From contig NZ_CDDB01000039.1 of the NCBI RefSeq assembly GCF_000820105.1, positions 62,001 through 126,000 of the forward strand: 64,000 nucleotides of DNA. Direction: 5' to 3'. This DNA is from Aeromonas schubertii (lineage in GTDB: Bacteria; Pseudomonadota; Gammaproteobacteria; Enterobacterales; Aeromonadaceae). The position numbers and the translations under genes were made by a program. Below are positions 1-9,495 of this stretch, in pieces; within the stretch, counting starts at the first letter, position 1, and each line of letters starts with the position of its first letter. Below the pieces are notes generated by a model that ran no database searches, was not told the DNA's origin, and was given only the letters and a program-made list of their open reading frames with translations.

Positions 1-1228
1 GGGCTTTATCGATACCGGGCTCAAGAAGCTGCTTCGTGTGACCCCGGCACGTCTGCTGACCCCCATGCTGATCCTGGTCGCCATCGTCAGCCACACGGCG
101 GCGGATGCGGGCTATGTACTGGTGATCCCCATCGGCGGCATCATCTTCCATGCGGCCGGGCGTCACCCTCTGGCCGGGATTGCGGCGGCTTTTGCCGGCG
201 TCTCCGGTGGTTTTGCGGCCAACTTCCTCCCCTCGGGTGGGGATGCGTTGCTGCAGGGCTTTACCCAGACCTCGGCACAGCTACTCGACCCCAACTACAT
301 GGTCAACACCCTCTGTAACATCATCTTCACCGGCGCCTCCTCCCTGTTGATCATCCTGGTCGGATGGTACGTCACCGAGCGGATCGTCGAGCCGCGTCTG
401 CAAGCGGTGAAGCTCGATGAGGATCTCGAGAGCGGTGTCGACATGGGACGCTTTAGTGAGCAGGAGAGCCGCGCCTTTAACCGTGCCGGTCTGGCCATGT
501 TGATCGGCCTGCTGGCCCTGGCGGCGGCCCTTTGGCCGGCCGATTCGCCCCTGCGAGCGGCAGATGGCTCTCTGACCACCTTCGCCGCCCCCGTGATGAA
601 GTCCATCGTCCCCCTCATCTTCCTGCTCTTTATCCTGCCCGGTATCGTCTATGGCTTTGCTGCCGGCACCTTCAAGCAGAGCAAGGACGTGATCGATGCC
701 ATGTCGGCCACCATGAACAAGATGGGCTCCTACATGGTGATGGCCTTCTTCTGTGCACTCTTCATCAAGGCCTTCGGTGACTCCAACCTGGGGACCTTGC
801 TGGCGCTGGCCGGTGCCGAGGTGTTGCAGGCCATGGCGCTGCCCGGACAGGTGACCATAGTCGGCATGATCCTGCTGACCGCCTGCGTCAACCTGGTGGT
901 GGGCTCGGCGTCGGCCAAGTGGGCACTCATCAGCCCGATCCTGGTCCCTATGTTGATGGCGGTAGGCATCTCCCCCGAGTTGACCCAGGCGGCCTATCGG
1001 GTGGGTGACTCCTCCACCAATATCATCACTCCCCTGATGGTCTTCTTCCCTCTGGTGGTGGTCTACTGCCAGCGTTATGTGAAGAGCACCGGGATCGGCA
1101 CCCTGGTCTCCATGATGCTGCCCTATTCCATCGCCTTCCTGGTGAGCTGGACCCTGTTCCTGCTGACCTATTGGGCTCTGGGGTTCCCCTTGGGATTACA
1201 GGCGCCCTACACCTATCCCGCCCCTTAA
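1..1228 (+). CDS. AbgT-family transporter, 5'-truncated by window edge
   Basis: Inner-membrane transporter of the AbgT family, whose E. coli founder imports p-aminobenzoyl-glutamate; other members export sulfonamides. The reading frame is open from base 2, so the N-terminus lies outside the window and about 408 residues are visible. Family-typical features are the SHTAADAGYV stretch just after the left edge, a long run of hydrophobic segments, the GDSSTNIITPLM motif near the C-terminus (about base 1003) and a final hydrophobic helix. An acidic cytoplasmic loop lies near bases 400-480. The gene stands alone and is followed by a strong terminator. Substrate cannot be told from sequence; the family assignment is solid. 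Confidence 0.9.
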   Translation, partial: GFIDTGLKKLLRVTPARLLTPMLILVAIVSHTAADAGYVLVIPIGGIIFHAAGRHPLAGIAAAFAGVSGGFAANFLPSGGDALLQGFTQTSAQLLDPNYMVNTLCNIIFTGASSLLIILVGWYVTERIVEPRLQAVKLDEDLESGVDMGRFSEQESRAFNRAGLAMLIGLLALAAALWPADSPLRAADGSLTTFAAPVMKSIVPLIFLLFILPGIVYGFAAGTFKQSKDVIDAMSATMNKMGSYMVMAFFCALFIKAFGDSNLGTLLALAGAEVLQAMALPGQVTIVGMILLTACVNLVVGSASAKWALISPILVPMLMAVGISPELTQAAYRVGDSSTNIITPLMVFFPLVVVYCQRYVKSTGIGTLVSMMLPYSIAFLVSWTLFLLTYWALGFPLGLQAPYTYPAP

Positions 1229-1236
1229 GGGGAAAG

Positions 1237-1265
1237 ACGGGGAGGCTTGGGCCTCCCCGTTTCTT
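1237..1265 (+). terminator. Rho-independent terminator after abgT-like gene
   Basis: A perfect 10-bp stem (1237-1246 with 1251-1260) with a TTGG loop is followed by TTCTTT. It lies 8 bases after the stop codon of the AbgT-family gene. Confidence 0.9.
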
Positions 1266-1301
1266 TGGGGTAGAGTGGCATGAAACTGTCTGGAGGCATC
1301 C

Positions 1302-2027
1302 ATGAATCCCGTCGTCGATCTCATCCTCAACCATAGATCCATTCGCAAATTCACCTCCGAGAGGGTGCCACAGGTCCAGCTCGACGCTATCCTGGCCGCG
1401 GCCCAGAGCGCCTCAAGCTCGAGCTTTCTGCAGGTCACCACTATCTTGCGAGTCACGGACCCCGCTCTGCGTGCCCACCTGGCCGTGTTGGCCGGCGAGC
1501 AGCCCTATGTGGCCGAGGCGGCCGAGTTTTTGGTCTTCTGTGTCGATTACCATCGCCACAGGGCCGTGGCCCCCGATGCCATGACCGGTTTCACGGAGCA
1601 GTTGCTGATCGGGGCCATCGATGGGGCCATCATGGCCCAGAATGCACTGCTGGCGGCTCAGTCCATGGGGCTGGGTGGGGTCTATATCGGTGGGCTTCGC
1701 AATCACCCCGACCAGGTGGTCGAGGCGTTGGCCCTGCCCCAGGACGTCTTTCCCCTGTTTGGTCTCTGTCTGGGTCATCCGGCCCAGATACCCGAGCGTA
1801 AACCGCGACTGCCCCGGGATCTGGTGGTCTATGAGAACCGCTATCCCGAGCGGCTCGACGAGGCGTTGCTGACCCGATACGATGCGCAGATGCTCGCCTA
1901 TTATCAACATCGAAGCAGCAACCAGAAGCATCAGGGCTGGAGTGGCCAGATCCGCCGCATCCTGGGCAAGGAGTCGCGTCCCTTTATGCTGGCGAGTTTG
2001 CAAAAGCAGGGTTTTTTGCTCAAGTGA
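1302..2027 (+). CDS. nfsA: NfsA-type NADPH-dependent FMN nitroreductase/flavin reductase
   Basis: Cytoplasmic flavoprotein of the nitroreductase family (E. coli NfsA, Vibrio Frp). It transfers electrons from NADPH through FMN to nitro compounds, quinones or free flavin. At 241 residues it matches the family length of about 240. The N-terminal NHRSIRKF motif (FMN phosphate binding) and the GLGGVYIGGLRNHP region typical of the NfsA/Frp branch are visible, as is the basic C-terminal tail. The ATG is preceded by a TGGAGG ribosome-binding site at suitable spacing. It appears monocistronic. NfsA versus Frp preference cannot be resolved here. Confidence 0.88.
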   Translation: MNPVVDLILNHRSIRKFTSERVPQVQLDAILAAAQSASSSSFLQVTTILRVTDPALRAHLAVLAGEQPYVAEAAEFLVFCVDYHRHRAVAPDAMTGFTEQLLIGAIDGAIMAQNALLAAQSMGLGGVYIGGLRNHPDQVVEALALPQDVFPLFGLCLGHPAQIPERKPRLPRDLVVYENRYPERLDEALLTRYDAQMLAYYQHRSSNQKHQGWSGQIRRILGKESRPFMLASLQKQGFLLK

Positions 2028-2157
2028 CTCAAGAAGAGGGAGGTTGGAGCCGATGGAGATAAGGGTCTTCTCTCCCCCAGGGTCAGACCGGGCTACCGAA
2101 AGCAGACTTCATGTTGTAGGATCAAATGATTAGGACAAGGGCTGAACGAGGAACGTC

Positions 2158-2922
2158 ATGATTTTAACCTTGGTACTGCTGTCGATAGGCGCGCTGCTGT
2201 TTCTGGTGATCGCCTATAACGTGGTACAGCAGTACAAACAGAAGGTCGAGTCCGACAAGCGTGCCACCATCGCCCGTCACAAGGCTATCGCCGACGAGAC
2301 CGAGGCGGTTCTGCTCAATGTCAATCTGCTGCCCTTCTCCAAGGCGCTGGTGCTGATCCTGCAGCACCGCATTCTGGATGCCTATCGCGCCATCGCACAG
2401 GTCTCTCCCGGCCATGCCCAGATAAAGCAGCGGATCGCCGATACCCAGAATCAGATCAACAACGTGCAAGAGAACTACCGCACCCCGGATGAGGCATTTC
2501 GCGCCCCCGACTCAGACCGACAAGCGATCCAGATGTTGCAGACGGTCAAGAAGATGAGGGCGGTGTTGAGGGTGGAACACAACAAGGGGAAGATAGACCC
2601 CCAAGGATTTGCCCAAGAGGATCGCCGCCTCGAGCTGATGCAGCTCAAGGTCAATATCGCCAACCTGACCCAGAGAGCACGTGAGGCCCAGTCGAGCGGT
2701 CAGTTTGGCTCTTGCCGTCAGATGTTGCTCAAGGGGCTGACGGTGCTGGGAAATGTCGCCGACAAGGATGCCTATCTGATTGCCCGGGAAGAGGATATGC
2801 GTCAGGCGATTCAGGATCTCGACAGCATGCTGCAGAGCGAGAACCAAAAAGAGCTGCAAAATATCAAGGACAAGGAGGCCGATGAGCTCGATGTCCTGTT
2901 TCAACCCAAGAAAAAGTGGTAA
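2158..2922 (+). CDS. conserved membrane-anchored coiled-coil protein of unknown function
   Basis: A 254-residue protein with one N-terminal hydrophobic segment (residues 2-20) followed by a long hydrophilic region rich in Gln, Lys, Glu and Arg that should form helical coiled coils. The topology suggests a cytoplasmic body tethered to the inner membrane. I recognise it only as a family of hypothetical proteins of marine gammaproteobacteria, sometimes labelled DNA-repair ATPase-like, but there is no Walker motif and I assign no function. An alternative is a cell-envelope or division scaffold. The start follows GAACGAGGAACGTC. The next gene (yecM) begins 3 bases after its stop, so the two are probably co-transcribed. 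Confidence 0.7.
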   Translation: MILTLVLLSIGALLFLVIAYNVVQQYKQKVESDKRATIARHKAIADETEAVLLNVNLLPFSKALVLILQHRILDAYRAIAQVSPGHAQIKQRIADTQNQINNVQENYRTPDEAFRAPDSDRQAIQMLQTVKKMRAVLRVEHNKGKIDPQGFAQEDRRLELMQLKVNIANLTQRAREAQSSGQFGSCRQMLLKGLTVLGNVADKDAYLIAREEDMRQAIQDLDSMLQSENQKELQNIKDKEADELDVLFQPKKKW

Positions 2923-2925
2923 CTC

Positions 2926-3462
2926 ATGTCTCATCCGCTCGATTCCATTCTGGGGCCGCAAGGCCCCTTCGTTTCTCTGCTGCTCTCACAACTTGCCGAG
3001 CTGGGAGTGGAGACAGGGTATCCGGTCGATCACCTCTGCTATCGAGCCGCCGACAACCAGGAGTACCTGCGCCTGAGAGCCCTGCTCGAGCAGGCGGGTG
3101 AGCTACTGGTTGAGGGAATGATCGGGGGCAGGCCCATCGCCACCTATCGCTATCATCAGCCGGTTGTGAGCGGGGTGGTGAGTGTACCCTGCATCGAATT
3201 GGCGGCGCCCAAACCGGGGCGCTCCCACCAGGCGGGGCTCGAACACATCGAGATGGTGATCCCCTCTCTCGAAGCGTTCATGGCCGCCCATCCCCATTGT
3301 GTATTTCGTACCGACAACCAGCATGACCTGCGCAATCCCGATATCGCCCTGACCCTGGGGGGAGGGCAGGCAAAGTTTCACCTGCGTACCCTGGAGGCGG
3401 TGATCGCCGAGGAGGTCAGTCGGGGAGAGGTGTGCCAGGTTCCCGGGGACTACTGGGGCTGA
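2926..3462 (+). CDS. yecM: YecM-family VOC-fold protein
   Basis: A 178-residue cytoplasmic protein of the YecM family, structurally a member of the vicinal-oxygen-chelate (glyoxalase/isomerase) superfamily. Visible family features are VDHLCYRAAD near residue 27, the PCIELAAPKPG segment, GLEHIEMVIPS near residue 105, and the C-terminal KFHLRTLEAVI. The His and Glu residues in the first and third of these are potential metal ligands, as in related VOC proteins. No reaction is established for the family as far as I know. It sits 3 bases after the membrane-anchored unknown gene and its 3' end overlaps the convergent MFS gene by 13 bases. Confidence 0.85.
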   Translation: MSHPLDSILGPQGPFVSLLLSQLAELGVETGYPVDHLCYRAADNQEYLRLRALLEQAGELLVEGMIGGRPIATYRYHQPVVSGVVSVPCIELAAPKPGRSHQAGLEHIEMVIPSLEAFMAAHPHCVFRTDNQHDLRNPDIALTLGGGQAKFHLRTLEAVIAEEVSRGEVCQVPGDYWG

Positions 3463-4664
3463 GTCTGCTTGTAACGGGTTGCCTCACTGACCGAGTGCCG
3501 GCCCAGAGAGAGGCTAATCCCCAGGGTGAGCAGCAATACCATCACCATGCCGATGACCATGCCCGTGAGGCCGGCCCACTCCCAGAAGGGGTGCAGGTAA
3601 AGGCCCCCCAGGCTGGCTCCCAGGTAGTAGGCGATGAGATAGAGAGAGGAGGCGATGGCGCGGTGCTCCCTCACATGTTGTCCCACCCAGCTGCTGGCGC
3701 TGGCGTGGGTCAGGAAGAAGCCGAAGCTGGCCACCAGCAGCCCCCCCAGGATCCCCGCCAGAGAGCCCAATAGCAGGAGTAGAGCGCCACTTATCATGAT
3801 GATGATGCCGCCGGCCATGGTGTGCGCCGTGCCCAGATAACGGTTGATGCGTCCGCTGAGGGACGAGGCCAGGGTACCGCTCAGGTAGGTGAGAAAGAGC
3901 AAACCAAGCCACTGGGTGGGTACAGAGAAGGGGGGCTGACTCAGCAGAAAGGTGAGGTAGCTGTATTGGTTGAGAAAGACCATGAAGTTGAGGCCGCCGA
4001 TGAGATAGGCCCCCACCAGTAGCGGTGAGCCCAGATGTTGGCGAAGGGCCATGACCAGCTCCCCCGGTTGCGCCATGGCGGGGCGAAAACCCTGTTGGGG
4101 AGGCAACAGCCAGCAGACCAGCGGCAGCAGCAGCAGGCTGATGAGGCCGATCCCGAGAAAAGCCTGGTGCCAGCCTCCCAGTGCGCCGGCCAGCATGCCT
4201 GCCACCACTCTTCCGGCTATGCCACCCAGAGAGTTGGCGGCGATGTAGATCCCCACCGCGCTGATCAGTGCCCGTTTACTGAACTCCTCCCCCATATAGG
4301 CCACCGCCGTGGCCGGCAATCCCGCCAGCAGAACCCCTTGCAGGAATCGCAGCAACAACAGGCCGGTGAAGTGAGTGATCTGAGACAGCCATAGCGAGAG
4401 GAGGATGGCCCCCAGCAGTGATCCCAGCATCACGATGCGCCGGCCGTGACGATCGGCGATGCGCGCCATGGGTAGCAGACCCAGTGCCAGTCCGGCTGTT
4501 GTGGCCGAGAGGGCCGCGCCGGCCTCAAGGGGAGGAATCGCAAACTGGGCGGCCAGCAGCGGAAGCAGGGGGTGGGCTTGATAGAGATTGAGAAACACCA
4601 GAAACGATCCCAGCCCCAGAGCCAGGGTGGCGCGCCACCAGTGCAGAGTTCCTTGGTCGATCAT
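3450..4664 (-). CDS. MFS exporter, YnfM-like
   Basis: Twelve-helix major facilitator superfamily transporter of 404 residues, related to E. coli YnfM/AraJ-type drug or sugar exporters. Conserved features are RIADRHGRRIVML (MFS motif A, loop 2-3) and RFLQGVLLAGLPATAVAYMGEE in helices 4-5; the second half has the YLIAYYLGASLGG stretch seen in YnfM. A longer frame exists to 4688, but the ATG at 4664 has an AGGAGG site 6 bases upstream and is preferred. The gene is divergent from a LysR regulator across 92 A+T-rich bases, the same arrangement as E. coli ynfM/ynfL, so the neighbour probably controls it. Substrate is unknown. Confidence 0.88.
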   Translation of the reverse strand: MIDQGTLHWWRATLALGLGSFLVFLNLYQAHPLLPLLAAQFAIPPLEAGAALSATTAGLALGLLPMARIADRHGRRIVMLGSLLGAILLSLWLSQITHFTGLLLLRFLQGVLLAGLPATAVAYMGEEFSKRALISAVGIYIAANSLGGIAGRVVAGMLAGALGGWHQAFLGIGLISLLLLPLVCWLLPPQQGFRPAMAQPGELVMALRQHLGSPLLVGAYLIGGLNFMVFLNQYSYLTFLLSQPPFSVPTQWLGLLFLTYLSGTLASSLSGRINRYLGTAHTMAGGIIIMISGALLLLLGSLAGILGGLLVASFGFFLTHASASSWVGQHVREHRAIASSLYLIAYYLGASLGGLYLHPFWEWAGLTGMVIGMVMVLLLTLGISLSLGRHSVSEATRYKQTQPQ

Positions 4665-4727
4665 GGGATGCCTCCTGTCGATGTGCACAGGGTAGTGGGC
4701 ACGTGGTTATAAAAATAATATATTTAA

Positions 4728-4741
4728 ATGATGTTAATCAT
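4728..4741. promoter_or_regulatory. candidate operator between divergent MFS and LysR genes
   Basis: The A+T-rich spacer contains the inverted repeat ATGAT-GTTA-ATCAT, just upstream of the LysR start codon. LysR proteins usually bind dyads in such divergent spacers. Assignment as the autoregulatory operator is inference. Confidence 0.4.
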
Positions 4742-4756
4742 CACTGGATGTGATGG

Positions 4757-5635
4757 ATGGATCTGAAACAGCTCACCTATCTGGTCGCCGTAGCCGACAC
4801 CGGCTCCTTCACGGCGGCGGCCCGGCGTCACCATGTGGCGCAATCGGCCATCAGCATGGCCATCGCCCGGCTGGAGCAGCGCCTCGAGCTCAAGCTGTTC
4901 GAACGCCAGGAGCGACGGATTCGCATCACCCCGGAGGGGGAGGTGCTGCTGGCTCATGCCAGGCGATTGCTCCAGCAGGCGGAGCGCGCCGAGCGGGAGA
5001 TGGAGGAGCTCAAGAGTCTGGTGCGGGGTGAGGTGCGTATCGGGATCCCCTTTATGATGGGATCCTACTTCTTCCCGCCGATCCTGATGGCGTTCAAGCA
5101 CCGCTATCCTGGCCTGCGCATCGAGGTGGATGAGGCGGGGACCCGGGAGCTGTTGTCGCGCATGGCGACCGGAGAGCTGGACCTGGCGATCCTGATCGCC
5201 TCAGACCTGCCCGGCGAGCTGATGGGGGCCCGCCTGGTGCGTGAGGAGATGGTCGCCGTGGTGGGGGAAGAGCACCCCTGGCGTGGCAAGTCGGGCATTA
5301 CCCTCGGCACCTTCTTCGAAGAGGAGTTGGCCCTCTTTCGCCAGGGCTTCTATCACAGGGAGCACATGGAGAGTCTCGCCACAGAGGCGGGCGTGACCCC
5401 GAGGATCGCCTTTGAGAGTAACCTGATCCCCTTGCACAAGGCGGTGGTGAGACAGGGGTTTGCGGTGAGCACCTTACTGAGAATGGCCATCGAGGAGGAT
5501 GATGATCTCTTCGCCGTCCCGTTCATCCCCCCCATCTATCTGGATCTGTGTGTGGCCTGGCACCGCGATGAAACCCTGTCGAGGGCCAATCGCGCCTTGC
5601 GTGACTTCCTGCTGGAGCAGTGTGAACGGGCCTGA
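4757..5635 (+). CDS. LysR-family transcriptional regulator
   Basis: A 292-residue LysR-type regulator. The N-terminal winged helix-turn-helix covers about residues 1-62 (MDLKQLTYLVAVADTGSFTA, then the recognition helix region VAQSAISMAIARLE), followed by a linker helix and a periplasmic-binding-protein-like effector domain from about residue 90. It is divergent from the YnfM-like exporter, echoing the E. coli ynfL/ynfM pair, so local control of that exporter is the likely role. The ligand is unknown. Several closely spaced ATG codons precede the gene (4753, 4757); the frame at 4757 gives the canonical LysR N-terminus. It converges on ribA. Confidence 0.9.
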   Translation: MDLKQLTYLVAVADTGSFTAAARRHHVAQSAISMAIARLEQRLELKLFERQERRIRITPEGEVLLAHARRLLQQAERAEREMEELKSLVRGEVRIGIPFMMGSYFFPPILMAFKHRYPGLRIEVDEAGTRELLSRMATGELDLAILIASDLPGELMGARLVREEMVAVVGEEHPWRGKSGITLGTFFEEELALFRQGFYHREHMESLATEAGVTPRIAFESNLIPLHKAVVRQGFAVSTLLRMAIEEDDDLFAVPFIPPIYLDLCVAWHRDETLSRANRALRDFLLEQCERA

Positions 5636-5665
5636 CAAAACGTAACGAGGCCCCGCAGGGCCTCG
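5636..5665 (-). terminator. terminator of ribA (possibly bidirectional)
   Basis: An 8-bp stem CGAGGCCC/GGGCCTCG (5646-5653 with 5658-5665, loop CGCA) lies between the convergent LysR gene and ribA. On the minus strand it is followed by TTACGTTTTGT, so it best serves ribA. Confidence 0.75.
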
Positions 5666-5685
5666 CCAAATGGGGCGTGTTCGCC

Positions 5686-6279
5686 TCACTTTTTCAGCAT
5701 GTGATCGAGCTTGTTTGCCTTGGTTGAGAGGTAGAACTCGTTGTAGGGATTGCGACCCTCTTGCAGGGGCACCCGCTCGGCAACCTTGATGCCGAAGGAC
5801 TCCATCGCCTTCACCTTGCGCGGGTTGTTGGTCATCAGACGCAGGGCGTGAACGCCAAGCTGCTCGAGCATGTCGGCGCAGATACGATAGTCGCGCTGAT
5901 CGGCGGCAAAACCGAGTGCCACATTCGCCTCGACCGTATCGGCACCCTGATCTTGCAAATGATAGGCCCGGATCTTGTTGAGCAGACCGATGCCTCGTCC
6001 CTCCTGGCGCACGTAAAGCAGTACGCCGCGCCCCTCTTTGGCGATATTTTGCAAGGCCGCCTGAAGTTGGAAGCCACAGTCACAGCGCAGGCTGAAGAGC
6101 GCGTCGCCGGTGAGACACTCCGAGTGGATCCGTCCCAGCACCGGGCTGTCGGTGGTGATGTCCCCCATCACCAGGGCGACGTGATCTTTATCGGTACCCG
6201 CCTCCTGGAATCCAACCATGGTGAAGATACCCCAGGGGGTGGGAAGTTTGGATTGAGCGATCAGGGTGACGCTGCTCAC
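5686..6279 (-). CDS. ribA: GTP cyclohydrolase II
   Basis: First enzyme of riboflavin synthesis. It opens GTP to 2,5-diamino-6-ribosylamino-4(3H)-pyrimidinone 5'-phosphate, releasing formate and pyrophosphate. At 197 residues it matches E. coli RibA (196). The zinc ligands are visible as C55, C66 and C68 ([17 protein letters not shown]), along with the [13 protein letters not shown] motif around the catalytic Tyr/Arg region and the C-terminal [12 protein letters not shown] signature. It is a stand-alone RibA, not fused to RibB. The gene is monocistronic, divergent from cmk across 234 bases, with its own terminator. I see no FMN riboswitch in front of it. Confidence 0.96.
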   Translation of the reverse strand: MSSVTLIAQSKLPTPWGIFTMVGFQEAGTDKDHVALVMGDITTDSPVLGRIHSECLTGDALFSLRCDCGFQLQAALQNIAKEGRGVLLYVRQEGRGIGLLNKIRAYHLQDQGADTVEANVALGFAADQRDYRICADMLEQLGVHALRLMTNNPRKVKAMESFGIKVAERVPLQEGRNPYNEFYLSTKANKLDHMLKK

Positions 6280-6513
6280 GGGGACTCCTTTACAACAATC
6301 GAGACCTAAGAGGGGGCACAGTGTAACGTGACCCAGTCCCCTGAGCTACCCTGACAACCCGCTGGTTGGGGTGGGGAGCGGGGTGAAAAGGACAAAAATG
6401 CAGCGATTAATCCATGGCGGGCACTTTGCGTCTCCCCCCGACTCCCTCACTTCCGATATACTCCCCCTCCAATCATGGTTAACCGCTTGTGGCGGTGTAA
6501 TTGAGGAGGATGT

Positions 6514-7206
6514 ATGCCAGTTCCGGCTCCCGTAATGACGATTGATGGCCCCAGTGGGGCAGGCAAGGGAACCCTGTGCCAGTTGCTCGCCGAGCGCCTG
6601 GGATGGCATCTGCTCGATTCCGGCGCCATCTATCGGGTGCTGGCACTTGCTGCCCTGCATCACGATGTTGAGCTCGATTCCGAAGAGGCGCTGGTACCGC
6701 TGGCCGCCCACCTCGACATCCAGTTTGTGGTAGAGGAGGGGCAGGTGCGTGCGGTGCTGGAAGGGGAAGATGTTTCCCGCACCATCCGCACCGAAGAGGT
6801 GGGGAATGCCGCCAGCAAGGTCGCCGCCTTCCCGCGGGTTCGCGAGGCTCTCCTGCGCCGTCAGCGAGCGTTTCGTCAAGGGCCCGGCCTCATCGCCGAT
6901 GGTCGTGACATGGGCACCGTGGTCTTTACCGATGCCGAGGTGAAGATATTCCTCGATGCCAGTGCTGAGGAGCGTGCCAACCGACGCTATAAGCAGTTGC
7001 AAGATAAGGGCTTTGATGTTAGCTTTGAGCGTCTTTTGACCGAGATTAAAGAGCGTGACGATCGCGACCGCAACCGCGCTGTCGCACCGCTGCGCCCGGC
7101 AGAGGACGCTCTGGTGGTGGATTCCACCAGCATGACCATCGACGAGGTTGTCGAGCAGGTCATGTCCTATGCTGTCAGTAAATTAGGTGATGTCGGTTCG
7201 CGCTGA
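6514..7206 (+). CDS. cmk: cytidylate kinase
   Basis: Phosphorylates CMP and dCMP with ATP, in pyrimidine salvage and RNA-turnover recycling. The 230-residue protein is close to the enteric length (227). The P-loop GPSGAGKGT occupies residues 12-20; [10 protein letters not shown] (NMP binding), [10 protein letters not shown] and ADRAN-like lid sequences follow. The start at ATG 6514 has a strong GAGGAGGA site. It precedes rpsA by 95 bases, the conserved gammaproteobacterial order cmk-rpsA-ihfB. Unlike in E. coli, the gene upstream in this window is ribA, not aroA. Confidence 0.96.
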   Translation: MPVPAPVMTIDGPSGAGKGTLCQLLAERLGWHLLDSGAIYRVLALAALHHDVELDSEEALVPLAAHLDIQFVVEEGQVRAVLEGEDVSRTIRTEEVGNAASKVAAFPRVREALLRRQRAFRQGPGLIADGRDMGTVVFTDAEVKIFLDASAEERANRRYKQLQDKGFDVSFERLLTEIKERDDRDRNRAVAPLRPAEDALVVDSTSMTIDEVVEQVMSYAVSKLGDVGSR

Positions 7207-7301
7207 CATCGGTTGTCTGTTTCATGGATGGAACAGATTAGTAAAAACAGCCCCGCTTGAGCCGGAATGCCGAGTGGATGTTTATTTTTGTGACATAAAC
7301 A

Positions 7302-8975
7302 ATGACTGAATCTTTTGCTCAACTCTTTGAAGAGTCCCTGAAAGCCGTAGAAACCCGTCAGGGCTCTATCGTTAAGGGTACCGTAGTTGCCATCGAGAAC
7401 GGTTTCGTTCTGGTTGACGCCGGTCTGAAATCCGAATCTGCCATCCCGGCAGAAGAGTTCAAGAACGCCATGGGCGAGCTGGAAATCAACGTGGGCGACC
7501 TCGTTGACGTAGCGCTGGACTCTATCGAAGATGGTTTCGGCGAAACCAAGCTGTCCCGTGAAAAAGCCAAGCGCCACGAAGCCTGGCTGCAGCTGGAGAA
7601 GGCCTACGAAGAGCAGGCCACCGTTATCGGTGTTATCAACGGCAAGGTCAAGGGTGGTTTCACCGTTGAATTGAACGGCATCCGTGCCTTCCTGCCGGGT
7701 TCTCTGGTTGACGTGCGTCCGATCCGTGACACCGCTCACCTGGAAAACAAAGAGCTGGAATTCAAGGTCATCAAGCTGGACCAGAAGCGCAACAACGTTG
7801 TCGTTTCCCGTCGTGCCGTGATCGAGACCGAGAACACCTCCGAGCGCGAAAGCCTGCTGGCCAACCTGCAAGAAGGCCAGGAAGTCAAGGGTATCGTTAA
7901 GAACCTGACCGACTACGGTGCCTTCGTTGATCTGGGCGGCGTTGACGGCCTGCTGCACATCACCGACATGGCCTGGAAGCGCGTCAAGCATCCGTCCGAG
8001 ATCGTGAACGTCGGCGACGAAATCACTGTCAAGGTACTGAAGTTCGACCGCGAGCGTACCCGTGTATCCCTGGGTCTGAAGCAACTGGGCGAAGATCCGT
8101 GGGTTGCTATCGCCAAGCGTTACCCGGAGAACACCCGTCTGACCGGTCGTGTGACCAACCTGACCGACTACGGCTGCTTCGTTGAGATCGAAGAAGGCGT
8201 TGAAGGCCTGGTACACGTTTCCGAGATGGACTGGACCAACAAGAACATCCACCCCTCCAAGGTTGTTAACGTTGGTGACGTGGTTGAAGTAATGGTTCTG
8301 GACATCGACGAAGAGCGTCGTCGTATCTCCCTGGGTCTGAAGCAGTGCAAGTCCAACCCGTGGCAGCTGTTTGCAGAAACCCACGCCAAGGGTGACCGCG
8401 TATCCGGTAAGATCAAGTCCATCACCGACTTCGGTATCTTCATCGGTCTGGAAGGTGGTATCGACGGTCTGGTTCACCTGTCCGACATCTCCTGGAACAA
8501 CCAGGGCGACGAAGCCGTTCGCGAGTTCAAGAAAGGCGACGAGATCGAAGCCGTTGTTCTGCAGGTTGACCCGGAGCGTGAGCGTATCTCCCTGGGCGTG
8601 AAGCAGATCGAAGAAGACCCGTTCAACAAGTACCTGTCTGATAACAAGAAAGGTGCTATCGTGAAGGGTAAGGTAATCGAAGTTGATGCCAAGGGTGCAG
8701 TGATCGAGCTGGCCGACGGTGTTGAAGGTTACCTGCGTGCTTCCGACGCTTCCCGTGACCGTGTAGAGGACGCGACTCTGGTTCTGTCCGCCGGTGACGA
8801 AGTTGAAGCCAAGTTCATGGGCGTTGATCGTAAGAACCGCACCGTAAGCCTGTCTGTCCGTGCCAAGGACGAGGCCGAGGAGCGCGTTGCTATCGACAAC
8901 CTGAACCAGCAGCAAGACGATGCCGTGTTCAGCAATGCCATGGCTGAGGCTTTCAAAGCCGCCAAGGGTGAGTAA
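7302..8975 (+). CDS. rpsA: 30S ribosomal protein S1
   Basis: A 557-residue S1 protein, the length of the E. coli protein. It carries six S1/OB-fold repeats (start near residues 20, 105, 190, 275, 365 and 450). It binds single-stranded mRNA leaders and delivers them to the 30S subunit, and it is also a subunit of Q-beta-type replicases. Codon use is visibly biased toward CTG, GTT, CGT and AAC, unlike the flanking genes, as expected for a very highly expressed gene. No Shine-Dalgarno sequence precedes the ATG (the leader ends TTTTTGTGACATAAACA), consistent with the autoregulated S1 leader in enterics. It ends at a strong terminator before ihfB. Confidence 0.98.
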   Translation: MTESFAQLFEESLKAVETRQGSIVKGTVVAIENGFVLVDAGLKSESAIPAEEFKNAMGELEINVGDLVDVALDSIEDGFGETKLSREKAKRHEAWLQLEKAYEEQATVIGVINGKVKGGFTVELNGIRAFLPGSLVDVRPIRDTAHLENKELEFKVIKLDQKRNNVVVSRRAVIETENTSERESLLANLQEGQEVKGIVKNLTDYGAFVDLGGVDGLLHITDMAWKRVKHPSEIVNVGDEITVKVLKFDRERTRVSLGLKQLGEDPWVAIAKRYPENTRLTGRVTNLTDYGCFVEIEEGVEGLVHVSEMDWTNKNIHPSKVVNVGDVVEVMVLDIDEERRRISLGLKQCKSNPWQLFAETHAKGDRVSGKIKSITDFGIFIGLEGGIDGLVHLSDISWNNQGDEAVREFKKGDEIEAVVLQVDPERERISLGVKQIEEDPFNKYLSDNKKGAIVKGKVIEVDAKGAVIELADGVEGYLRASDASRDRVEDATLVLSAGDEVEAKFMGVDRKNRTVSLSVRAKDEAEERVAIDNLNQQQDDAVFSNAMAEAFKAAKGE

Positions 8976-8991
8976 TCCTTGAGCCATGAAG

Positions 8992-9017
8992 AGGGCGGCA
9001 TTGCGCCGCCCTTTTTT
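8992..9017 (+). terminator. Rho-independent terminator after rpsA
   Basis: A 7-bp GC stem (GGGCGGC/GCCGCCC, 8993-8999 with 9005-9011) is followed by six T residues. It separates rpsA from ihfB transcriptionally, at least in part. Confidence 0.93.
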
Positions 9018-9061
9018 GTCTCAATGTCTCGCGAATGATTGAGGAAAGGAGAGTAAATTCC

Positions 9062-9346
9062 ATGACCAAGTCAGACCTCATCGAACAGTTGGCCGCCAGC
9101 CGTATGCAAATGCCCGCCAAGGATGTTGAGGCCGCCGTGAAGGAGATCCTCGAGCAGATGGCGTCGACCCTGCAGAAGGGGGATCGCATCGAGATCCGTG
9201 GTTTTGGCAGCTTCTCCCTTCATTACCGTGCACCCAGAGTGGGGCGTAATCCCAAGACGGGTGACAAGGTTGAGCTCTCCGGCAAATATGTTCCTCACTT
9301 CAAGCCGGGCAAGGAGCTACGCGAGCGGGTTAATGCCGCAGACTAG
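9062..9346 (+). CDS. ihfB: integration host factor subunit beta
   Basis: A 94-residue DNA-bending HU-family protein that forms a heterodimer with IHF-alpha. The N-terminus [11 protein letters not shown], the [12 protein letters not shown] beta-arm containing the intercalating Pro, and the C-terminal [12 protein letters not shown] are all conserved; the length equals E. coli IhfB. A longer frame opens at 9035, but the ATG at 9062 has a GGAAAGGAGAG ribosome-binding site and the family N-terminus. It lies between terminators, directly downstream of rpsA as in enterics. Confidence 0.97.
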   Translation: MTKSDLIEQLAASRMQMPAKDVEAAVKEILEQMASTLQKGDRIEIRGFGSFSLHYRAPRVGRNPKTGDKVELSGKYVPHFKPGKELRERVNAAD

Positions 9347-9360
9347 GATGTTGCAGAAAC

Positions 9361-9384
9361 GGCATACTCGGGTATGCCTTTTTT
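9361..9384 (+). terminator. Rho-independent terminator after ihfB
   Basis: The stem GGCATAC/GTATGCC (9361-9367 with 9372-9378, loop TCGG) is followed by TTTTTTCTTTT. It lies 14 bases after the ihfB stop codon. Confidence 0.93.
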
Positions 9385-9495
9385 CTTTTGGCGCATTGCC
9401 CCCCTCTTTTCCCGTCACGCCGTGTATTCGCGCTAGTCTCTTATCGCTTTTTTGGGGATAATCATCAGGTTAACCGCAAGCAATAGGGGATGCTT

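Noticed and set aside
7167-8987. 606-codon open frame antisense to rpsA
   Set aside because: It is an artefact of strong codon bias in rpsA; rpsA has clear S1 repeats and the antisense product is low-complexity with no start signal.
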